Of a DNA stretch of 64,000 nt, positions 8,624 through 19,455 are shown one piece after another. The notes under the pieces are model-generated. The model searched no databases, was not told where the DNA came from, and saw only the letters and a program-made list of their open reading frames with translations. The stretch is from Campylobacter sp. (GTDB lineage: Bacteria > Campylobacterota > Campylobacteria > Campylobacterales > Campylobacteraceae), in NCBI RefSeq assembly GCF_019423325.1, contig NZ_JAHZBQ010000003.1:62001-126000 (forward strand). The letters are read 5' to 3'. The first letter of the stretch is position 1; every line of letters starts with the position of its first letter. The translations under genes and the position numbers were made by a program.

Positions 8624-11368
8624 ATGCAATCAAATATGTTTGAAAATCAGGAGATTATCGATATAGACGTCGAGGAATCGATCAAGACGAGTTATCTTGA
8701 TTACTCGATGAGCGTTATCATCGGTCGTGCGCTGCCGGATGCCAGAGACGGCCTAAAGCCGGTGCATAGGCGAATTTTATATGCGATGAACGATCTTGGC
8801 GTGGGCTCTCGCCAGCCTTACAAAAAATCCGCTCGTATCGTAGGCGACGTCATCGGTAAATACCATCCGCACGGCGATACCGCCGTTTATGATGCGCTCG
8901 TGCGAATGGCGCAGAGCTTTTCGATGAGAATTCCTTCCGTGGACGGGCAGGGCAACTTCGGATCGATCGACGGCGACGGAGCGGCGGCGATGAGGTACAC
9001 CGAAGCGCGTATGACGCCGCTAGCCGAGGAGCTGCTAAAAGACCTAGATAAAGAGACAGTCGATTTCGTGCCGAACTACGACGAGAGCCTAAGCGAGCCC
9101 GATGTTTTGCCGACGCGCGTGCCGAATTTGCTGCTTAACGGCTCGAGCGGAATCGCCGTGGGAATGGCGACGAATATCCCGCCGCATAGCCTAGATGAGC
9201 TCGTGGGCGGTCTTTTGATACTGCTTGAGAATAAAAACGCAAGCTTAGAGGAGATCATGGGCGAGATCAAGGGTCCCGATTTTCCGACCGGCGGCATTAT
9301 CTATGGCAAAAAGGGGATCATCGAGGCGTATAAAACGGGCAGAGGGCGCGTTAAAATTCGCGCTAAAACCCATATCGAAAAAAAATCAAATAAAGACGTC
9401 ATCGTAATCGACGAGCTGCCGTATCAGACCAATAAGGCGCGCTTGATCGAGCAGATCGCAGATCTCGTAAAAGAAAAGCAGATCGAAGGCATCTCCGAGG
9501 TGCGTGACGAGAGCGATCGCGACGGAATTCGCGTAGTAATCGAGCTTAAACGCGACGCGATGAGCGAGATCGTGCTGAATAATCTATTTAAGCAAACTAC
9601 GATGGAGGCGACCTTCGGCGTGATAATGCTCGCAATCGACGGCAAGGAGCCGAAGATTTTCACGCTGATAGAGCTTTTGAAGCTGTTTTTGAACCACAGA
9701 AAAACCGTCATCATCCGCCGCACAATTTTTGAGCTTCAAAAAGCCCGTGCTAGAGCGCACATCTTAGAGGGCTTAAAGATCGCGCTAGATAATATCGACG
9801 AAGTGATCGACGTAATTAGAAACTCTGCCGATACCAACGTCGCGCGCGAAAATTTAATGAGCAGATTCGGCCTTAGCGAAGCACAATCGGGCGCGATTTT
9901 GGATATGAGGCTAAGCCGTTTAACGGGGCTTGAGCGCGAAAAGATCGAGGAGGAGCTAAAAGAAATTTTAGCCGAGATAAAGCGGCTTGACGCTATCCTA
10001 AAAAGCGAGGAGCTAATCGAGGGCATCATCAAAGATGAGCTTTTGGAGATCAAGGATAAATTTAAATGTCCGCGCATCACCGAAATCGTCGATGACTACG
10101 AGGATATCGACATCGAAGATCTTATCGCGAATGAAAATATGGTCGTTACGATCACTCACCGCGGCTACATCAAGCGCGTGCCTAGCAAGACTTACGAGAA
10201 GCAAAAGCGCGGTGGCAAGGGGCGCGTGGCGGTCACGACATACGACGATGACTTCATCGAGAGCTTTTTTACGTCCAATACCCACGACACGCTTATGTTT
10301 ATCACCGACCGCGGGCAGCTCTACTGGCTTAAGGTCTATAAAATTCCGGAGGGCTCGCGCACCGCAAAGGGCAAGGCGGTCGTAAATTTAATCCAGCTCG
10401 GCGCGGACGAAAAGATCATGGCGATCATCCCTACGACCGATTTTGATCCGAGCAAGTCGCTCGTATTTTTCACTCGCAACGGCATCGTAAAACGTACGAA
10501 TTTAAGCGAGTTTAAAAACATCCGATCGCTTGGCATCCGCGCTATCAGCCTAGATGAGGACGATACGCTAGTAACCGCTCTCATCGCTCCAAACAGCGCC
10601 GAGGAGATGCAAGACTACAAAGGAGGCGCTCTAAGCGGCGACGATCTGGACGGCGGCGAGGCCGAGGAAGTTTTAGAGCAGACCGAGCAGGATATTTTGG
10701 AGGGAAGCGAGGATGAAATTTCAGATGAAATTTCGCAAGACGAGGGCGCTCAAGACGGCGAGCCGCAAAGCGCTAACGAAAATATGCTCTTCATCGCTAC
10801 GAAAAAGGGAATGTGCCTTAAATTTAATCTAAATAAAATTCGCCAGATGGGGCGCATAGCTCGCGGCGTAAAGGGGATTAAATTTAAAGAAAAAGGCGAC
10901 GAGGTCATCGGCGCCGCGTTCATTTTAAACGACATGCAAGAAATTTTAAGCGTGAGCCAAAAGGGTATCGGCAAGCGCACGACCGCGAGCGAGTATCGTC
11001 TCACAAATCGCGGCGGCAAGGGCGTCATCTGCATGAAGCTCACCAACCGCACGGGCGAGCTCATCGGCGTTGTGATGGTCGATGAGGAGATGGATCTTAT
11101 GGCGCTTACTACGAGTGGCAAGATGATCCGCGTTGATATGCAAAGCATCCGCAAAGCGGGCCGCAACACCAGCGGCGTCATCGTCGTAAATGTCGAGGGC
11201 GACGACGTCGTGAGCATTGCGACCTGCCCGAAAGCCGAGGAGGGCGACGAGGGCGAAGCGGACGAGCTTGCGCAGGATGAAAATTTATTAAATTCAAATT
11301 TAGATAGCAAAGATTCGCAGAGCGACGGCTCTAGCGATGAAATTTTAAAAGGAGGAGAGGATGAGTAG
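8624..11368 (+). CDS. gyrA: DNA gyrase subunit A
   Basis: GyrA is the DNA cleavage/religation subunit that introduces negative supercoils with GyrB. Seen: the N-terminal [23 protein letters not shown], the [21 protein letters not shown] with Thr86 and Asp90 (wild type at the usual quinolone-resistance positions), catalytic Tyr125 in MRYTEARM, and a C-terminal beta-pinwheel with the GyrA box (QKRGGKG). At 914 residues it is longer than C. jejuni GyrA (863), mainly because of an acidic insert at about residues 655-720 (many Asp/Glu/Ser/Gly) between pinwheel blades, plus a short acidic C-terminal tail. ATG start with AAAAGGA. It overlaps asd by 8 nt. Confidence 0.98.
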   Translation: MQSNMFENQEIIDIDVEESIKTSYLDYSMSVIIGRALPDARDGLKPVHRRILYAMNDLGVGSRQPYKKSARIVGDVIGKYHPHGDTAVYDALVRMAQSFSMRIPSVDGQGNFGSIDGDGAAAMRYTEARMTPLAEELLKDLDKETVDFVPNYDESLSEPDVLPTRVPNLLLNGSSGIAVGMATNIPPHSLDELVGGLLILLENKNASLEEIMGEIKGPDFPTGGIIYGKKGIIEAYKTGRGRVKIRAKTHIEKKSNKDVIVIDELPYQTNKARLIEQIADLVKEKQIEGISEVRDESDRDGIRVVIELKRDAMSEIVLNNLFKQTTMEATFGVIMLAIDGKEPKIFTLIELLKLFLNHRKTVIIRRTIFELQKARARAHILEGLKIALDNIDEVIDVIRNSADTNVARENLMSRFGLSEAQSGAILDMRLSRLTGLEREKIEEELKEILAEIKRLDAILKSEELIEGIIKDELLEIKDKFKCPRITEIVDDYEDIDIEDLIANENMVVTITHRGYIKRVPSKTYEKQKRGGKGRVAVTTYDDDFIESFFTSNTHDTLMFITDRGQLYWLKVYKIPEGSRTAKGKAVVNLIQLGADEKIMAIIPTTDFDPSKSLVFFTRNGIVKRTNLSEFKNIRSLGIRAISLDEDDTLVTALIAPNSAEEMQDYKGGALSGDDLDGGEAEEVLEQTEQDILEGSEDEISDEISQDEGAQDGEPQSANENMLFIATKKGMCLKFNLNKIRQMGRIARGVKGIKFKEKGDEVIGAAFILNDMQEILSVSQKGIGKRTTASEYRLTNRGGKGVICMKLTNRTGELIGVVMVDEEMDLMALTTSGKMIRVDMQSIRKAGRNTSGVIVVNVEGDDVVSIATCPKAEEGDEGEADELAQDENLLNSNLDSKDSQSDGSSDEILKGGEDE

Positions 11369-12392
11369 TTACAATATCGCCATCGTAGGCGCTACCGGCG
11401 CCGTAGGCGAGGAGATTTTGCGCGTCTTAGACGAGATGAACTTCCCCGTGAAGGACATACTGCCGCTTGCGAGCGCAAAGAGCGCGGGCGAGAAGGTGGA
11501 ATTCCGCGGCAAAGAATACGTCGTGAGGGAGCTAACGGACAGTACCTTCGATGAAAACGAGATCGACATCGCGTTTTTTAGCGCGGGCGGCTCCATTTCG
11601 GCGCATTACGTGCCTTTTGCTGCGGCAAGCGGCGCGGTGGTGATCGACAACACTAGTCACTTTCGCATGCAAGAAAATGTCCCGCTCGTAGTGCCCGAGT
11701 GTAATCCTCAGGATATAAAGCTGTGGAAAGAGACGGGCATCATCGCTAATCCGAACTGCTCTACCATCCAGATGGTTCAAATTTTAAAGCCGCTTGACGA
11801 TGCATTTGAAATAGAGCGCGTGGACGTAAGTACCTATCAAGCCGCCAGCGGCGCAGGCAAAGAGGGCATGGAGGAGCTTGTGTTTCAGCTGCAGAAATTT
11901 TTTGAATTTAAGCTTGACGAGTGCAAACCTAAAGTTTTCGCGCATCAGATCGCGATGAATGTCATCCCACACATCGACGTCTTTTTGGACAACGACTACA
12001 CCAAAGAAGAGATGAAGATGGTGAACGAAACGCAGAAAATTTTGCATAAAAACTTCGCCGTTTCGGCTACCTGCGTGCGCGTGCCGGTGCTACGCAGCCA
12101 CAGCGAGGCGATCACGATAAAATTTAAAAAGGATTTTGAGATTGGTCGCGTGCGCGAAATTTTAAGAAACGCGCCTAGTATCGTGCTTGTAGACGATCCG
12201 AGCAAAAACGAATACCCGATGCCGCTGCTTTCGAGCGACACGAACGAAACCTACGTCGGCAGGCTCCGCAGGGACAATTTCGACGATAAAATTCTGCATC
12301 TTTGGTGCAGCGCCGATCAGATCCGCGTAGGAGCGGCGACAAACGCCGTGCGCATCGCGCTTCGCTGGATCGATATGCAGCAAGACAAGTAG
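11361..12392 (+). CDS. asd: Aspartate-semialdehyde dehydrogenase
   Basis: The enzyme reduces beta-aspartyl phosphate to aspartate semialdehyde, the branch point to lysine/diaminopimelate, methionine and threonine. The 343-residue length is typical. Seen: N-terminal NADP-binding GATGAVGEE, catalytic Cys in NPNCSTIQM (about residue 133), substrate-binding YQAASGAG, and the [12 protein letters not shown] stretch with the catalytic His region. The ATG lies inside the last codons of gyrA (GGAGGAGAGGATG supplies the ribosome site), so the two genes are translationally coupled. Confidence 0.96.
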   Translation: MSSYNIAIVGATGAVGEEILRVLDEMNFPVKDILPLASAKSAGEKVEFRGKEYVVRELTDSTFDENEIDIAFFSAGGSISAHYVPFAAASGAVVIDNTSHFRMQENVPLVVPECNPQDIKLWKETGIIANPNCSTIQMVQILKPLDDAFEIERVDVSTYQAASGAGKEGMEELVFQLQKFFEFKLDECKPKVFAHQIAMNVIPHIDVFLDNDYTKEEMKMVNETQKILHKNFAVSATCVRVPVLRSHSEAITIKFKKDFEIGRVREILRNAPSIVLVDDPSKNEYPMPLLSSDTNETYVGRLRRDNFDDKILHLWCSADQIRVGAATNAVRIALRWIDMQQDK

Positions 12393-12514
12393 GATAAATT
12401 TAGCATAGTTGCCGAGCCTTTGCGCGCGGATGCTGTCGCGTGCGCGGTTTCGGCGCCGAGGCCGCGCGAATAAATTTGCAAATCAACTTAGTTAAAATTT
12501 AACGCCGCGAGCTG

Positions 12515-12546
12515 AAATTTTGCGCCTTTAACCTGGCGCAAAATTT
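12515..12546. terminator. Hairpin, possible terminator downstream of asd
   Basis: A perfect 12-bp stem (AAATTTTGCGCC at 12515-12526 with GGCGCAAAATTT at 12535-12546, 8-nt loop) lies about 120 nt after the asd stop. There is no clean U-tract beyond it, so it may be a bidirectional or weak terminator. The remainder of the 304-nt gap holds only AAATTT words. Confidence 0.45.
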
Positions 12547-12696
12547 TAAAGACTCAAACGGGCGCGCTTAAAAGAGATAAATTTACGCGATTGCAAACGA
12601 GCGTAAATTTAAACGAACACTTCGGCATAGAGTGGCTTTTAAATTTATATATCCGCTTGCGGAGCGGCTAATCCCGAATTAAAATTTAAGGAAGAA

Positions 12697-13188
12697 ATGA
12701 AAGCTATATTTGAAAAATTTTTGCTTTGTAGTAAATCTCTAACGCTTCTGCCTGTTATTTTTTGTGTTGCGGCTAGTGCGACGATATTTGTGATGGCAAG
12801 TTATGAAATAGGCTCGGCGCTTTATAAAATCGTGGAATTTTTTCTAACGGCGCAGAGCAAGCGAGCGCTTTACGTCGATATTTTAAGCGAGATAATAACG
12901 GCGATCGATCTGTATCTGGTCGCCATCGTGCTGCTAATCTTCATATTTGGAATTTATGAGCTGTTTATCGACGAGTTTGTGGATCTAAATTTACAAGTTT
13001 TAAAGATCGCCTCGCTGGATGAGCTAAAATATAAACTCGGCAGCGTCATCATAATGGTGCTGGTAGTGGATTTTTTCAAGCGAATTTTGCACACCGACTT
13101 TACTACCCCTTTGGATATGCTTTTGCTCGCAGGGGCTATCTTTGCGGTTTGTTTGGCTTTGTATATTTTGAGTAAATTTAAAGGATAA
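12697..13188 (+). CDS. YqhA family (UPF0114) membrane protein
   Basis: The 163-residue protein matches the UPF0114/YqhA pattern: N-terminal [27 protein letters not shown] helix, a second long segment ([22 protein letters not shown]), the conserved ELF(I/V) ... [27 protein letters not shown] region, and a final helix. Three to four membrane segments are predicted by eye. The function of the family is unknown. AAGGAAGAA precedes the ATG. It ends 2 nt before hemE and probably shares its transcript. Confidence 0.85.
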   Translation: MKAIFEKFLLCSKSLTLLPVIFCVAASATIFVMASYEIGSALYKIVEFFLTAQSKRALYVDILSEIITAIDLYLVAIVLLIFIFGIYELFIDEFVDLNLQVLKIASLDELKYKLGSVIIMVLVVDFFKRILHTDFTTPLDMLLLAGAIFAVCLALYILSKFKG

Positions 13189-13190
13189 AA

Positions 13191-14237
13191 ATGGTTTTCA
13201 TCGACGCATGCTTCGGCAAAGAGACCCCATACACGCCCATTTGGATGATGCGCCAGGCGGGGCGCTACCTGCCGCAATACATGGCGGTGCGCGAGAGGGC
13301 GGGCGATTTTTTGAGCCTGTGCCGCGACTACCGCGCTGCTAGCGAGGTAACGATCCAGCCCGTGGAGATTTTGGGCGTCGATGCGGCGATACTTTTTAGC
13401 GATATTTTGGTCGTGCCGATGCAGATGGGTATGGATCTGCGCTTCGAAGCGGGCGAGGGGCCGCGCTTTAGAGGTCCGATCCGCTCCCAGGGCGATCTGG
13501 CGCGCCTTGATCCGCAAAAGGCCGCGGCGGAGCTTGGATACGTTTATGATACGATCTCGCTTACTCGCTCACGCCTTGCCGCGGATAAAGCTCTCATCGG
13601 CTTTTGCGGCGCGCCGTGGACGATCGCTACCTATATGATCGAGGGCGGCAGCAGTAAAAATTACGCCGTTTGCAAAAGGATGCTCTACGAAAATCCGCAG
13701 CTTCTGCATGAAATTTTGCGCCTCGTTACGGAAGCGACGAAGCTTTATCTGGCGCGCCAGATCGGCTCGGGCGTCGATGCGGTGCAGATCTTCGACAGCT
13801 GGGCGGGCGCGCTGGAGCCGAGCGCATACGAGGAGTTCGGCTGGCGATACATCTTAGAGATCACGGAATTTTTAAAGGCGAAATTCCCGCATATCCCACT
13901 CATCGTCTTTGCCAAGGGCACGGGCGCGCAGATCTCGCAGCTGAGCCGTATCGCGGCGTATCGCGGCGCAGCGAGCTTTGACGTATGGGGTGTGGATTGG
14001 AGCACTCCGATCGGGCTTGCGCGCGAGCAGCTCGGGGGTAAATTTGCGCTTCAGGGCAACCTGGAGCCGATGCGGCTATACGATCGCGGCGCGATAGAAT
14101 CGGGCGTGCGCGAGATTTTAGCGGCGATGAAGGGTACGGCGCATATATTTAATCTAGGCCATGGAATTTTGCCCGACGTAAGCGTGCAAAACGCCAAATA
14201 TCTGGTGGATCTGGTACACGAGCTAAGCGCGCGCTAA
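13191..14237 (+). CDS. hemE: Uroporphyrinogen decarboxylase
   Basis: HemE converts uroporphyrinogen III to coproporphyrinogen III in haem biosynthesis, in the cytoplasm. The 348-residue protein has the hallmark substrate-binding segment [13 protein letters not shown] (about residues 15-27), a catalytic Asp in [26 protein letters not shown] and the C-terminal [14 protein letters not shown] at 13177-13182 precedes the ATG. Haem supply is relevant to the cytochrome genes elsewhere in the window (27.5-34.5 kb), although they are unlinked. Confidence 0.97.
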   Translation: MVFIDACFGKETPYTPIWMMRQAGRYLPQYMAVRERAGDFLSLCRDYRAASEVTIQPVEILGVDAAILFSDILVVPMQMGMDLRFEAGEGPRFRGPIRSQGDLARLDPQKAAAELGYVYDTISLTRSRLAADKALIGFCGAPWTIATYMIEGGSSKNYAVCKRMLYENPQLLHEILRLVTEATKLYLARQIGSGVDAVQIFDSWAGALEPSAYEEFGWRYILEITEFLKAKFPHIPLIVFAKGTGAQISQLSRIAAYRGAASFDVWGVDWSTPIGLAREQLGGKFALQGNLEPMRLYDRGAIESGVREILAAMKGTAHIFNLGHGILPDVSVQNAKYLVDLVHELSAR

Positions 14238-14786
14238 AACCTTATTTTGCGATAGCCTGTTTGCGGCGCGTCGCTGTAAATTTTATGGAGCCGTAATTTA
14301 AAATTTCGCTCGCTCGGGTCGCTTGCTTTGCTTCCGCGCGATCTTTCCGCTGTCCATAAATTTTTAAATTTTGCACCGTTTTCATGCCGCTAAAACAGCT
14401 CGCGGAACGCAAAACTCTAAATTTTAAAATTTTGCGCCGTTTTGGCGCGGCAGTATCGCAAATTTTAAAATTTAGCCGCAGTTTGAAATTTTATGCCGAG
14501 CGGGGCTTAAAATTTTACGCGCTGTGTATGCGGTGGCGTAAAAATATCGCGTCTTGCGAGTTTAAATTTAACTCGCGCTTTAAATTTATAGCTCGCACGC
14601 CCTAAATTTAAGGATAAATTTAAAGCTCTAAGTTTAAAATTTTACCGTAGCGGGGCGGAGCGTGGAAGTGGAATTTCACATAAAAGCGGCGCCGAATTTC
14701 AGCGCGCGGAAGCAAAATTTAAAGCGCAATTCAAAGCAAAATTCTGTGCGCGAGCAAATTCCCGCAAATCAAATCATGGAGCAAAA
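14238..14786. other. Intergenic region; carries second copy of the radical SAM upstream block
   Basis: No gene is seen. The first ~350 nt are dominated by AAATTTTAAAATTTTGCG-like phrases. The block at about 14600-14712 matches 2978-3101, and the last 20 nt before the downstream ATG match the corresponding leader of copy 1, so this is the upstream arm of the radical SAM duplication. Confidence 0.65.
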
Positions 14787-15683
14787 ATGAGATATATTTT
14801 CGGGCCCGTCGCCTCGCGTAGGTTCGGGCGCAGCCTCGGCATCGACCTGAGCCCGCAGCGCAAGCAGTGCAACTTCAACTGCGTCTATTGCGAGCTGGGC
14901 GCGGGCAAGCCGGTAAGCGCAATGAGCGAGCCCTGTGAGATCGGCCCGGTCATCGCCGAGCTGAAAACCGCGCTGCAAAACCACGCGGGCATTGACGTCA
15001 TCACGATCACGGCAAACGGCGAGCCTACGCTACATCCGCGCTTTGCAGAGCTCGTGGGCGCGCTAAAGGCGCTGAACCTGCCGCAGAAGCTGCTTGTGCT
15101 CTCAAACGGCTCGCTCGTGCGCGAAAACAGCGCTACTTTAATGAAACTTGATATCTGCAAATTTTCACTAGATAGCGCGCTTGCGAAAAGCTTTCGCAAG
15201 GTGGACGGCCCGCACGCAGGCATTAGCGCCGAGGATATCGTAAGCGCGATCGCAGATTTCGCGCGCAAGTTTCGCGGCGAGCTTGATATCGAAATCCTAG
15301 TCGTGCGCGGGCTAAATGACACACAAGAGGACTTTGCGGCGCTGAATGCGGCTTTAGCTCGCATCAACCCGCACCGCGTAGATCTTGGCACTATAGATCG
15401 TCCGCCTGCATACCGCGTGCAGGGTGTGAGCGAGGCACAGCTGCGCTATCTGGCTACTTTCATCGAAAATCAAAACGTAAATATAATCGCCGCACCCAAA
15501 TACGCAAGCGAGCGACTGAGCTTTAGCGAGGATGAGATATTGCATACTTTGGTACGTCGTCCGCAGCGCACGAGCGACGTGGAGGCGATGTTTGACGAAG
15601 CGAGCGCGCAGCTTTTAAAGCGTCTTGTGGGTGCGGGCAAAGTCGTTTTTAAAGACGGTTTTTACGAGATCGCGAAAGGCTAG
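14787..15683 (+). CDS. Radical SAM protein, copy 2
   Basis: This is a paralogue of the gene at 3363-4259: 298 residues, the same CNFNCVYC cluster motif and the same domain order. Differences are concentrated in residues 48-180 (for example ALQNHAGID instead of ALAMHHNID) and in the last six residues (FYEIAKG instead of YYKIAKK). A central stretch of about 360 nt (about 15273-15640) looks identical at nucleotide level to copy 1, including synonymous sites. This implies recent duplication or gene conversion. Both copies have an identical leader and ribosome site, so both are probably expressed. Confidence 0.9.
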   Translation: MRYIFGPVASRRFGRSLGIDLSPQRKQCNFNCVYCELGAGKPVSAMSEPCEIGPVIAELKTALQNHAGIDVITITANGEPTLHPRFAELVGALKALNLPQKLLVLSNGSLVRENSATLMKLDICKFSLDSALAKSFRKVDGPHAGISAEDIVSAIADFARKFRGELDIEILVVRGLNDTQEDFAALNAALARINPHRVDLGTIDRPPAYRVQGVSEAQLRYLATFIENQNVNIIAAPKYASERLSFSEDEILHTLVRRPQRTSDVEAMFDEASAQLLKRLVGAGKVVFKDGFYEIAKG

Positions 15684-16633
15684 GGCGTTAAATTTTAAAA
15701 GCTCTTTTGCGGTGCAGCGCAGCAAAAAGCGGTTTGCATTTTGGCGTCGTTGCAAGCGGTGCCCGCCGCATGCGAGCTAGAGAGGCGGCGCAAAGACAGC
15801 GCGTTTAAATTTAATGCCGAAGCTGCGTTGCCATAGATAGAGCGCTTGTCGCACGCGAGCTAAAGGTAGCGCAATGCTAGCTAGCGTTAAATTTAGCGCC
15901 GAGTTGCGTCGCCGCAAAGATACCGGCGCATCAGGTTTAGGAAACGATGCTGCCGCCGTGCGGTGATCTTTAATAGGCTAAACGGTGCTTAAAAGCGCCA
16001 TTAAATTATGAAATTTATGCACACGGCGCAAAAATACAGACCCCAAGCGGCGCTTTTTGTGTGTCAGCGGATTATTGAAGTAAGTCGAATAATAGGATAG
16101 CAAAAGCGGGCTTGGGCTCCGCGAGAGATCGCGAAGCGCGCCTTAAATTTAGCCTGCTTGCCGCGCTTGCTTGGGTTTTTGCGTTTATTTTGGCGAATTT
16201 TAATCGCCTGCATGCCGAATACGCGCTCATTACGCGATACCTGCGTGCTCAAATATCTGCGATCGGAAGTGCATAAACGCCGTGAAATTTTATCGCATAC
16301 TTCGGTTTTTATTTTAGCCTGCAGAATTTGATTGCGCCGAAATTTTAGCGCAGATCGCGCTAAAGGCTTCAACATAAATCGTCGCGGCCGATAAAATTCA
16401 ATTCGCGCCGTATTGCCGTGATAAAATTCTATGGAATTTTTTGAATGCTAGCCGCAAAATTTCAAGCCGTTGCGCGCTTTGCGGCGATGCCGAAATTCTG
16501 CCGCGATATAATTTCGCAGCGAAATTTTACGCTGCTCGGATATATTTGCTAGAGAGAGCTTTAGACGATAAAATTTTACGGCGAAACTGCGGGCAAAATT
16601 CTAAATTCCAAAGTAAAATTTTGCCCGTTAAAC
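15684..16633. other. Long intergenic region without recognisable gene
   Basis: About 950 nt. Two loosely similar phrases occur at about 15795-15835 and 15880-15915 (GCGTTAAATTTA.GCCGA.(G/C)TGCGT.GCC). The longest open frame (103 codons, minus strand, 16064-16375) is rich in Arg/Lys, lacks a ribosome site and resembles no family, so I do not call it. The 3' half is made of AAATTTTACG/GCGAAATTT words. No tRNA or structured RNA was recognised. Confidence 0.5.
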
Positions 16634-18205
16634 CTACTGCGCGACTATTTCGTCGATCCAGCTAAAAAGCTCATCCAGATCGTAATCGCCGGCGTGTCCT
16701 TGTCCCCAAGGCACTGCAAAATCGACGTTTTTGCCCGCGTTTTGCAAGCTAAGAGCCAAAATAGCGGGGATCGCAAGCGCCGTATCGCGATCGCTCGCGC
16801 CGTGGCGGATGCGGTAATGCTTCGCGCCGTTTTCGTTGCGCACGAAGCTCATCGCATCCATCATCTCCACGAGCTGGACATCTGCGATTAGCACCCCTTT
16901 GGCGGGGTCATTCATCGCACTAAAATCCGTAAAATGCGCCGCGTTAAATTTAGCGCCGCCGAACAGCTCGTTTTCGGGATTTTCAAGCGCGAAGCCGTCG
17001 AATGCGGGCGGGGTCTTGGTGCGCGGCTTGGAGGTCGCGTAGCCCCAAAAGAGCATATGCGATTGCGACGCGTCGTCCTTGATCTTTGCAGCGAGGTATA
17101 GGGGCGCCTTTGCGCGCGGATTTTTCGCCGCAAAATTAGCAAACGAGGCCGATATGAGCGCGTTTATGTAATCTTTGAAGCTGCCGTCGCCGTTTTTATC
17201 CAGGCTTAGCGCGCGACCGCCCCCATCCTTTAAGCTTAGCGAGTTCAGATAGGCGGGGAATTGCGCCTTTAGCTCGTCTGAAATTTTAATCTGCGCTGCG
17301 CTTAGTTTGCCGCTTAGCATCTTGCGCGCGAGCTTTGCGGCGCTTTGATCCGCGCCTTTTTTGGAATTTTTTTCAGCGCCGCTAGAATTTTCGCCGCGCT
17401 CGTTAAATCCCGCCGCATCAAAGCCGCTAAAATCCATCTTTTCATATTCACTCTGCGCGCCGAACATCCACTCATACGCCGCGTCCGCGTGCTTTAGATT
17501 GGTGATCGGGCAGTATAGCGACGCCGCGTAAATTTTATCACTAGCCTTCGCAGCGCCCAGCTCTTGCAGATACGGCTCGTACGCGGCCTCGTCCCCGCTC
17601 GTGCCTAAAAGCGCCGAGAGCGCTCCGCCTGCGCTCGTGCCGTTTGAGATGATCTTGTTCGCGTCCCCGGGCATCGCCGCGTCGTTAAATTTCAGATACC
17701 GCACGGCCGCCTTTAGATCGACGATCGCCGCGGGCGCCTTGCCGATATAATCGCCGTTTGCGTCCTTTAGTGTGCGTCCGCGCGCTGCGGGAGCGGCTAC
17801 GACGTAACCGCGCGAAAGCGCCGTAGCGATCGCGTTTGGCTTGCCGCTTTCGTCTATTTTGACCTCGCCCGCTTCGCCCGGCAAGTATCCGCCCACGCCG
17901 TTTGGCAAAAATATCGGCGCGCTCGCGGCGTCAAATTTACCGCTCTTGCGCCCCTTAAAATACTGCTGTGGGATGAAGATATTCATGCTCTGATAGTGCG
18001 TGCTTACGGGTTTTGCGACGTAGATTATGTTTTTGTAGGCGCGAAATTTTATCTTTTTGCCGCCTACTATCACGCTTTCTTGCGTAAAATTTGCGGCGTT
18101 AAATTTCAGATCTATTTGCGCGCTCTGCGCCGCAGCCTCTGCGTTTAGGCTTAGCGCGCCGCAAAGTATCGCAGCAGCGCCTAAGGCAAGGGATTTTTTA
18201 CTCAC
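16634..18205 (-). CDS. Subtype B tannase-like alpha/beta hydrolase, exported
   Basis: The 523-residue protein has an N-terminal signal peptide (cleavage near AEA/AAQ, about residue 25) and an alpha/beta-hydrolase fold with nucleophile motif GTSAGGALS (Ser191), the motif of bacterial tannases such as that of Lactobacillus plantarum. Near the C-terminus are conserved RIRHGASDRDTA and GQGHAGDYDLDELFSWI, which can supply the acid and His of the triad. Tannases cleave galloyl esters; the actual substrate here is unknown, and another aromatic or acyl ester is possible. An insert rich in Ala/Lys (about residues 270-300) varies from the family. The start overlaps the TPR gene by 4 nt, so the two are co-translated. 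Confidence 0.8.
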   Translation of the reverse strand: MSKKSLALGAAAILCGALSLNAEAAAQSAQIDLKFNAANFTQESVIVGGKKIKFRAYKNIIYVAKPVSTHYQSMNIFIPQQYFKGRKSGKFDAASAPIFLPNGVGGYLPGEAGEVKIDESGKPNAIATALSRGYVVAAPAARGRTLKDANGDYIGKAPAAIVDLKAAVRYLKFNDAAMPGDANKIISNGTSAGGALSALLGTSGDEAAYEPYLQELGAAKASDKIYAASLYCPITNLKHADAAYEWMFGAQSEYEKMDFSGFDAAGFNERGENSSGAEKNSKKGADQSAAKLARKMLSGKLSAAQIKISDELKAQFPAYLNSLSLKDGGGRALSLDKNGDGSFKDYINALISASFANFAAKNPRAKAPLYLAAKIKDDASQSHMLFWGYATSKPRTKTPPAFDGFALENPENELFGGAKFNAAHFTDFSAMNDPAKGVLIADVQLVEMMDAMSFVRNENGAKHYRIRHGASDRDTALAIPAILALSLQNAGKNVDFAVPWGQGHAGDYDLDELFSWIDEIVAQ

Positions 18206-18888
18206 TGCTGCTTCTTTTCGATCTTGATATTCCCGCTCTTTAGCCCCTCGAGCAGCTGCGCGGCGGAGCTATTTTTCGGATAGGCCTCAAGGTATGCCTG
18301 CAAGTGCTTAATCGCGCCCTCTTTGTCGTCATGCATCAAGCTAAACAGCGCAAGGGCGTGGTGCGCGCGCATCGAACCGAGCTCAAGCGCGCTAGAAAGC
18401 ATCTGCTGCGCCTTTTGATCGCGGGAGGAGTTTAGCAAAAACTCGCCGTATTCCGTGCGGATCTCGCCGTTTTTGGGCTCTTCTTGCACTAGCTTATCGT
18501 AGAGCGCGTCCGCCTTCTCTGCGGCGCCTTTGATATCAAAGTTGTGCCGAATGACGTAAATTCTGGCAAATTTATGCTCAAACTCGTAGCGGTCTTTGGC
18601 GTCGATATCCTTTTTAAACAGCTCCTGATTTAAAAATTTAAAAATTTCTTCAAACGCTCGCGCATCCTGGTAGGCGATCTCGGCGTCCTTCCCGCTGTCG
18701 AAGTTTAGCGGATACTCGCATGCGTGGGCGCAGAGATAATCCACGGAGCGGTAAATGCCGCCGATATCCAGGGCGCGCGAGCCGTCCGGCGCCGTCTTTA
18801 TCATCGCGTCGTGATCGTAGGGCTCATAAGGCGCTGCGAGTGCGCAACTAAGGGCTAGAGCGGCTGCTAATGCGGTTTTTGCAAACAT
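18202..18888 (-). CDS. Periplasmic TPR-repeat protein
   Basis: The 228-residue protein starts with a signal peptide (MFAKTALAAALALSCALA, cleavage near residue 18). The C-terminal half shows tetratricopeptide-type helix pairs: AEKADALYDKLVQEEPKNGEIRTEYGEFLL, AQQMLSSALELGSMRAHHALALF, and AIKHLQAYLEAYPKNSSAAQLLEGL. Two Cys in CAHACEYP lie near residue 53. The exact role is unknown; TPR proteins usually scaffold protein contacts. It lies 72 nt after the TlpA-like gene and overlaps the tannase-like gene by 4 nt, so the three probably form one transcript downstream of the iron system. Confidence 0.75.
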   Translation of the reverse strand: MFAKTALAAALALSCALAAPYEPYDHDAMIKTAPDGSRALDIGGIYRSVDYLCAHACEYPLNFDSGKDAEIAYQDARAFEEIFKFLNQELFKKDIDAKDRYEFEHKFARIYVIRHNFDIKGAAEKADALYDKLVQEEPKNGEIRTEYGEFLLNSSRDQKAQQMLSSALELGSMRAHHALALFSLMHDDKEGAIKHLQAYLEAYPKNSSAAQLLEGLKSGNIKIEKKQQ

Positions 18889-18960
18889 ATCGTTTCCTTA
18901 AGATGAAATTTTAAGCCGATTTTAGCGAAATTTACCAAACGCTAGGCCTCTTTGGGCAGG

Positions 18961-19455
18961 CTAATTTACGAGTTTGAGTTGGGTTTCGAAGGCGGATTTG
19001 GGATAGAGGCCGATGAGCTTTTTAACCGCTTTGCCGTTTTTATCGTAGATCACCGACGTGGGGGTGCCAAAAATACCGCCTACGATGGTTTCAAAGTATT
19101 TCACCGAGCTCGCGCCGCTGACGCTTGGGAATTTTATCCCCTTTTCGCGAGCGACTGCCGCATCAGCTTCCAGGCCTTTGCCGTCGCCCAAAATGCCGAT
19201 GATCAGCGCATCGCCGCTAGCTTGCAGCTCGTTTAGCACGGGTACTTGAGCTTTGCACGCGCCGCAGCTGCTGGTGTAGAAAAACAGCACGAACGGCTTG
19301 TCGTTGCCCTCGATCTTTAGTGTGCGCTCGGAGGGGTCGAACTTGGAGGCGAGTGAGGCGCCGTCACTGCTTAGATGGTGCTTCCATCCGTCGCAGCCCG
19401 CGAGCAGTAGCGCGAACACGGCGGCAGCAACTTTTAAATTTAAAAATTTTATCAT
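18961..19455 (-). CDS. TlpA-like thioredoxin-fold lipoprotein of the P19 iron locus
   Basis: The 164-residue protein has a lipoprotein signal with lipobox LLAGC (Cys21) and a thioredoxin fold with active site CGAC (Cys64, Cys67) in FFYTSSCGACKAQVPVL, and a cis-Pro in GTPTSVIYD. In C. jejuni the P19 locus ends with two such thioredoxin-like genes (Cj1664, Cj1665); only one is found here. It is separated from the ATPase gene by 350 nt of repeat DNA, unlike the compact C. jejuni arrangement. A truncated, frameshifted copy of its first ~60 codons lies at 40161-40338. The role in redox handling for iron uptake is inferred from context. Confidence 0.88.
   Translation of the reverse strand: MIKFLNLKVAAAVFALLLAGCDGWKHHLSSDGASLASKFDPSERTLKIEGNDKPFVLFFYTSSCGACKAQVPVLNELQASGDALIIGILGDGKGLEADAAVAREKGIKFPSVSGASSVKYFETIVGGIFGTPTSVIYDKNGKAVKKLIGLYPKSAFETQLKLVN

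Noticed and set aside
8624..8930. Quinolone-resistance change in GyrA
   Set aside because: Thr86 and Asp90 in [10 protein letters not shown] are the wild-type residues.
16064..16375. 103-codon minus-strand frame in the 15.7-16.6 kb gap
   Set aside because: Arg/Lys-rich, no ribosome site, no recognisable family, and flanked by AAATTT-word DNA.
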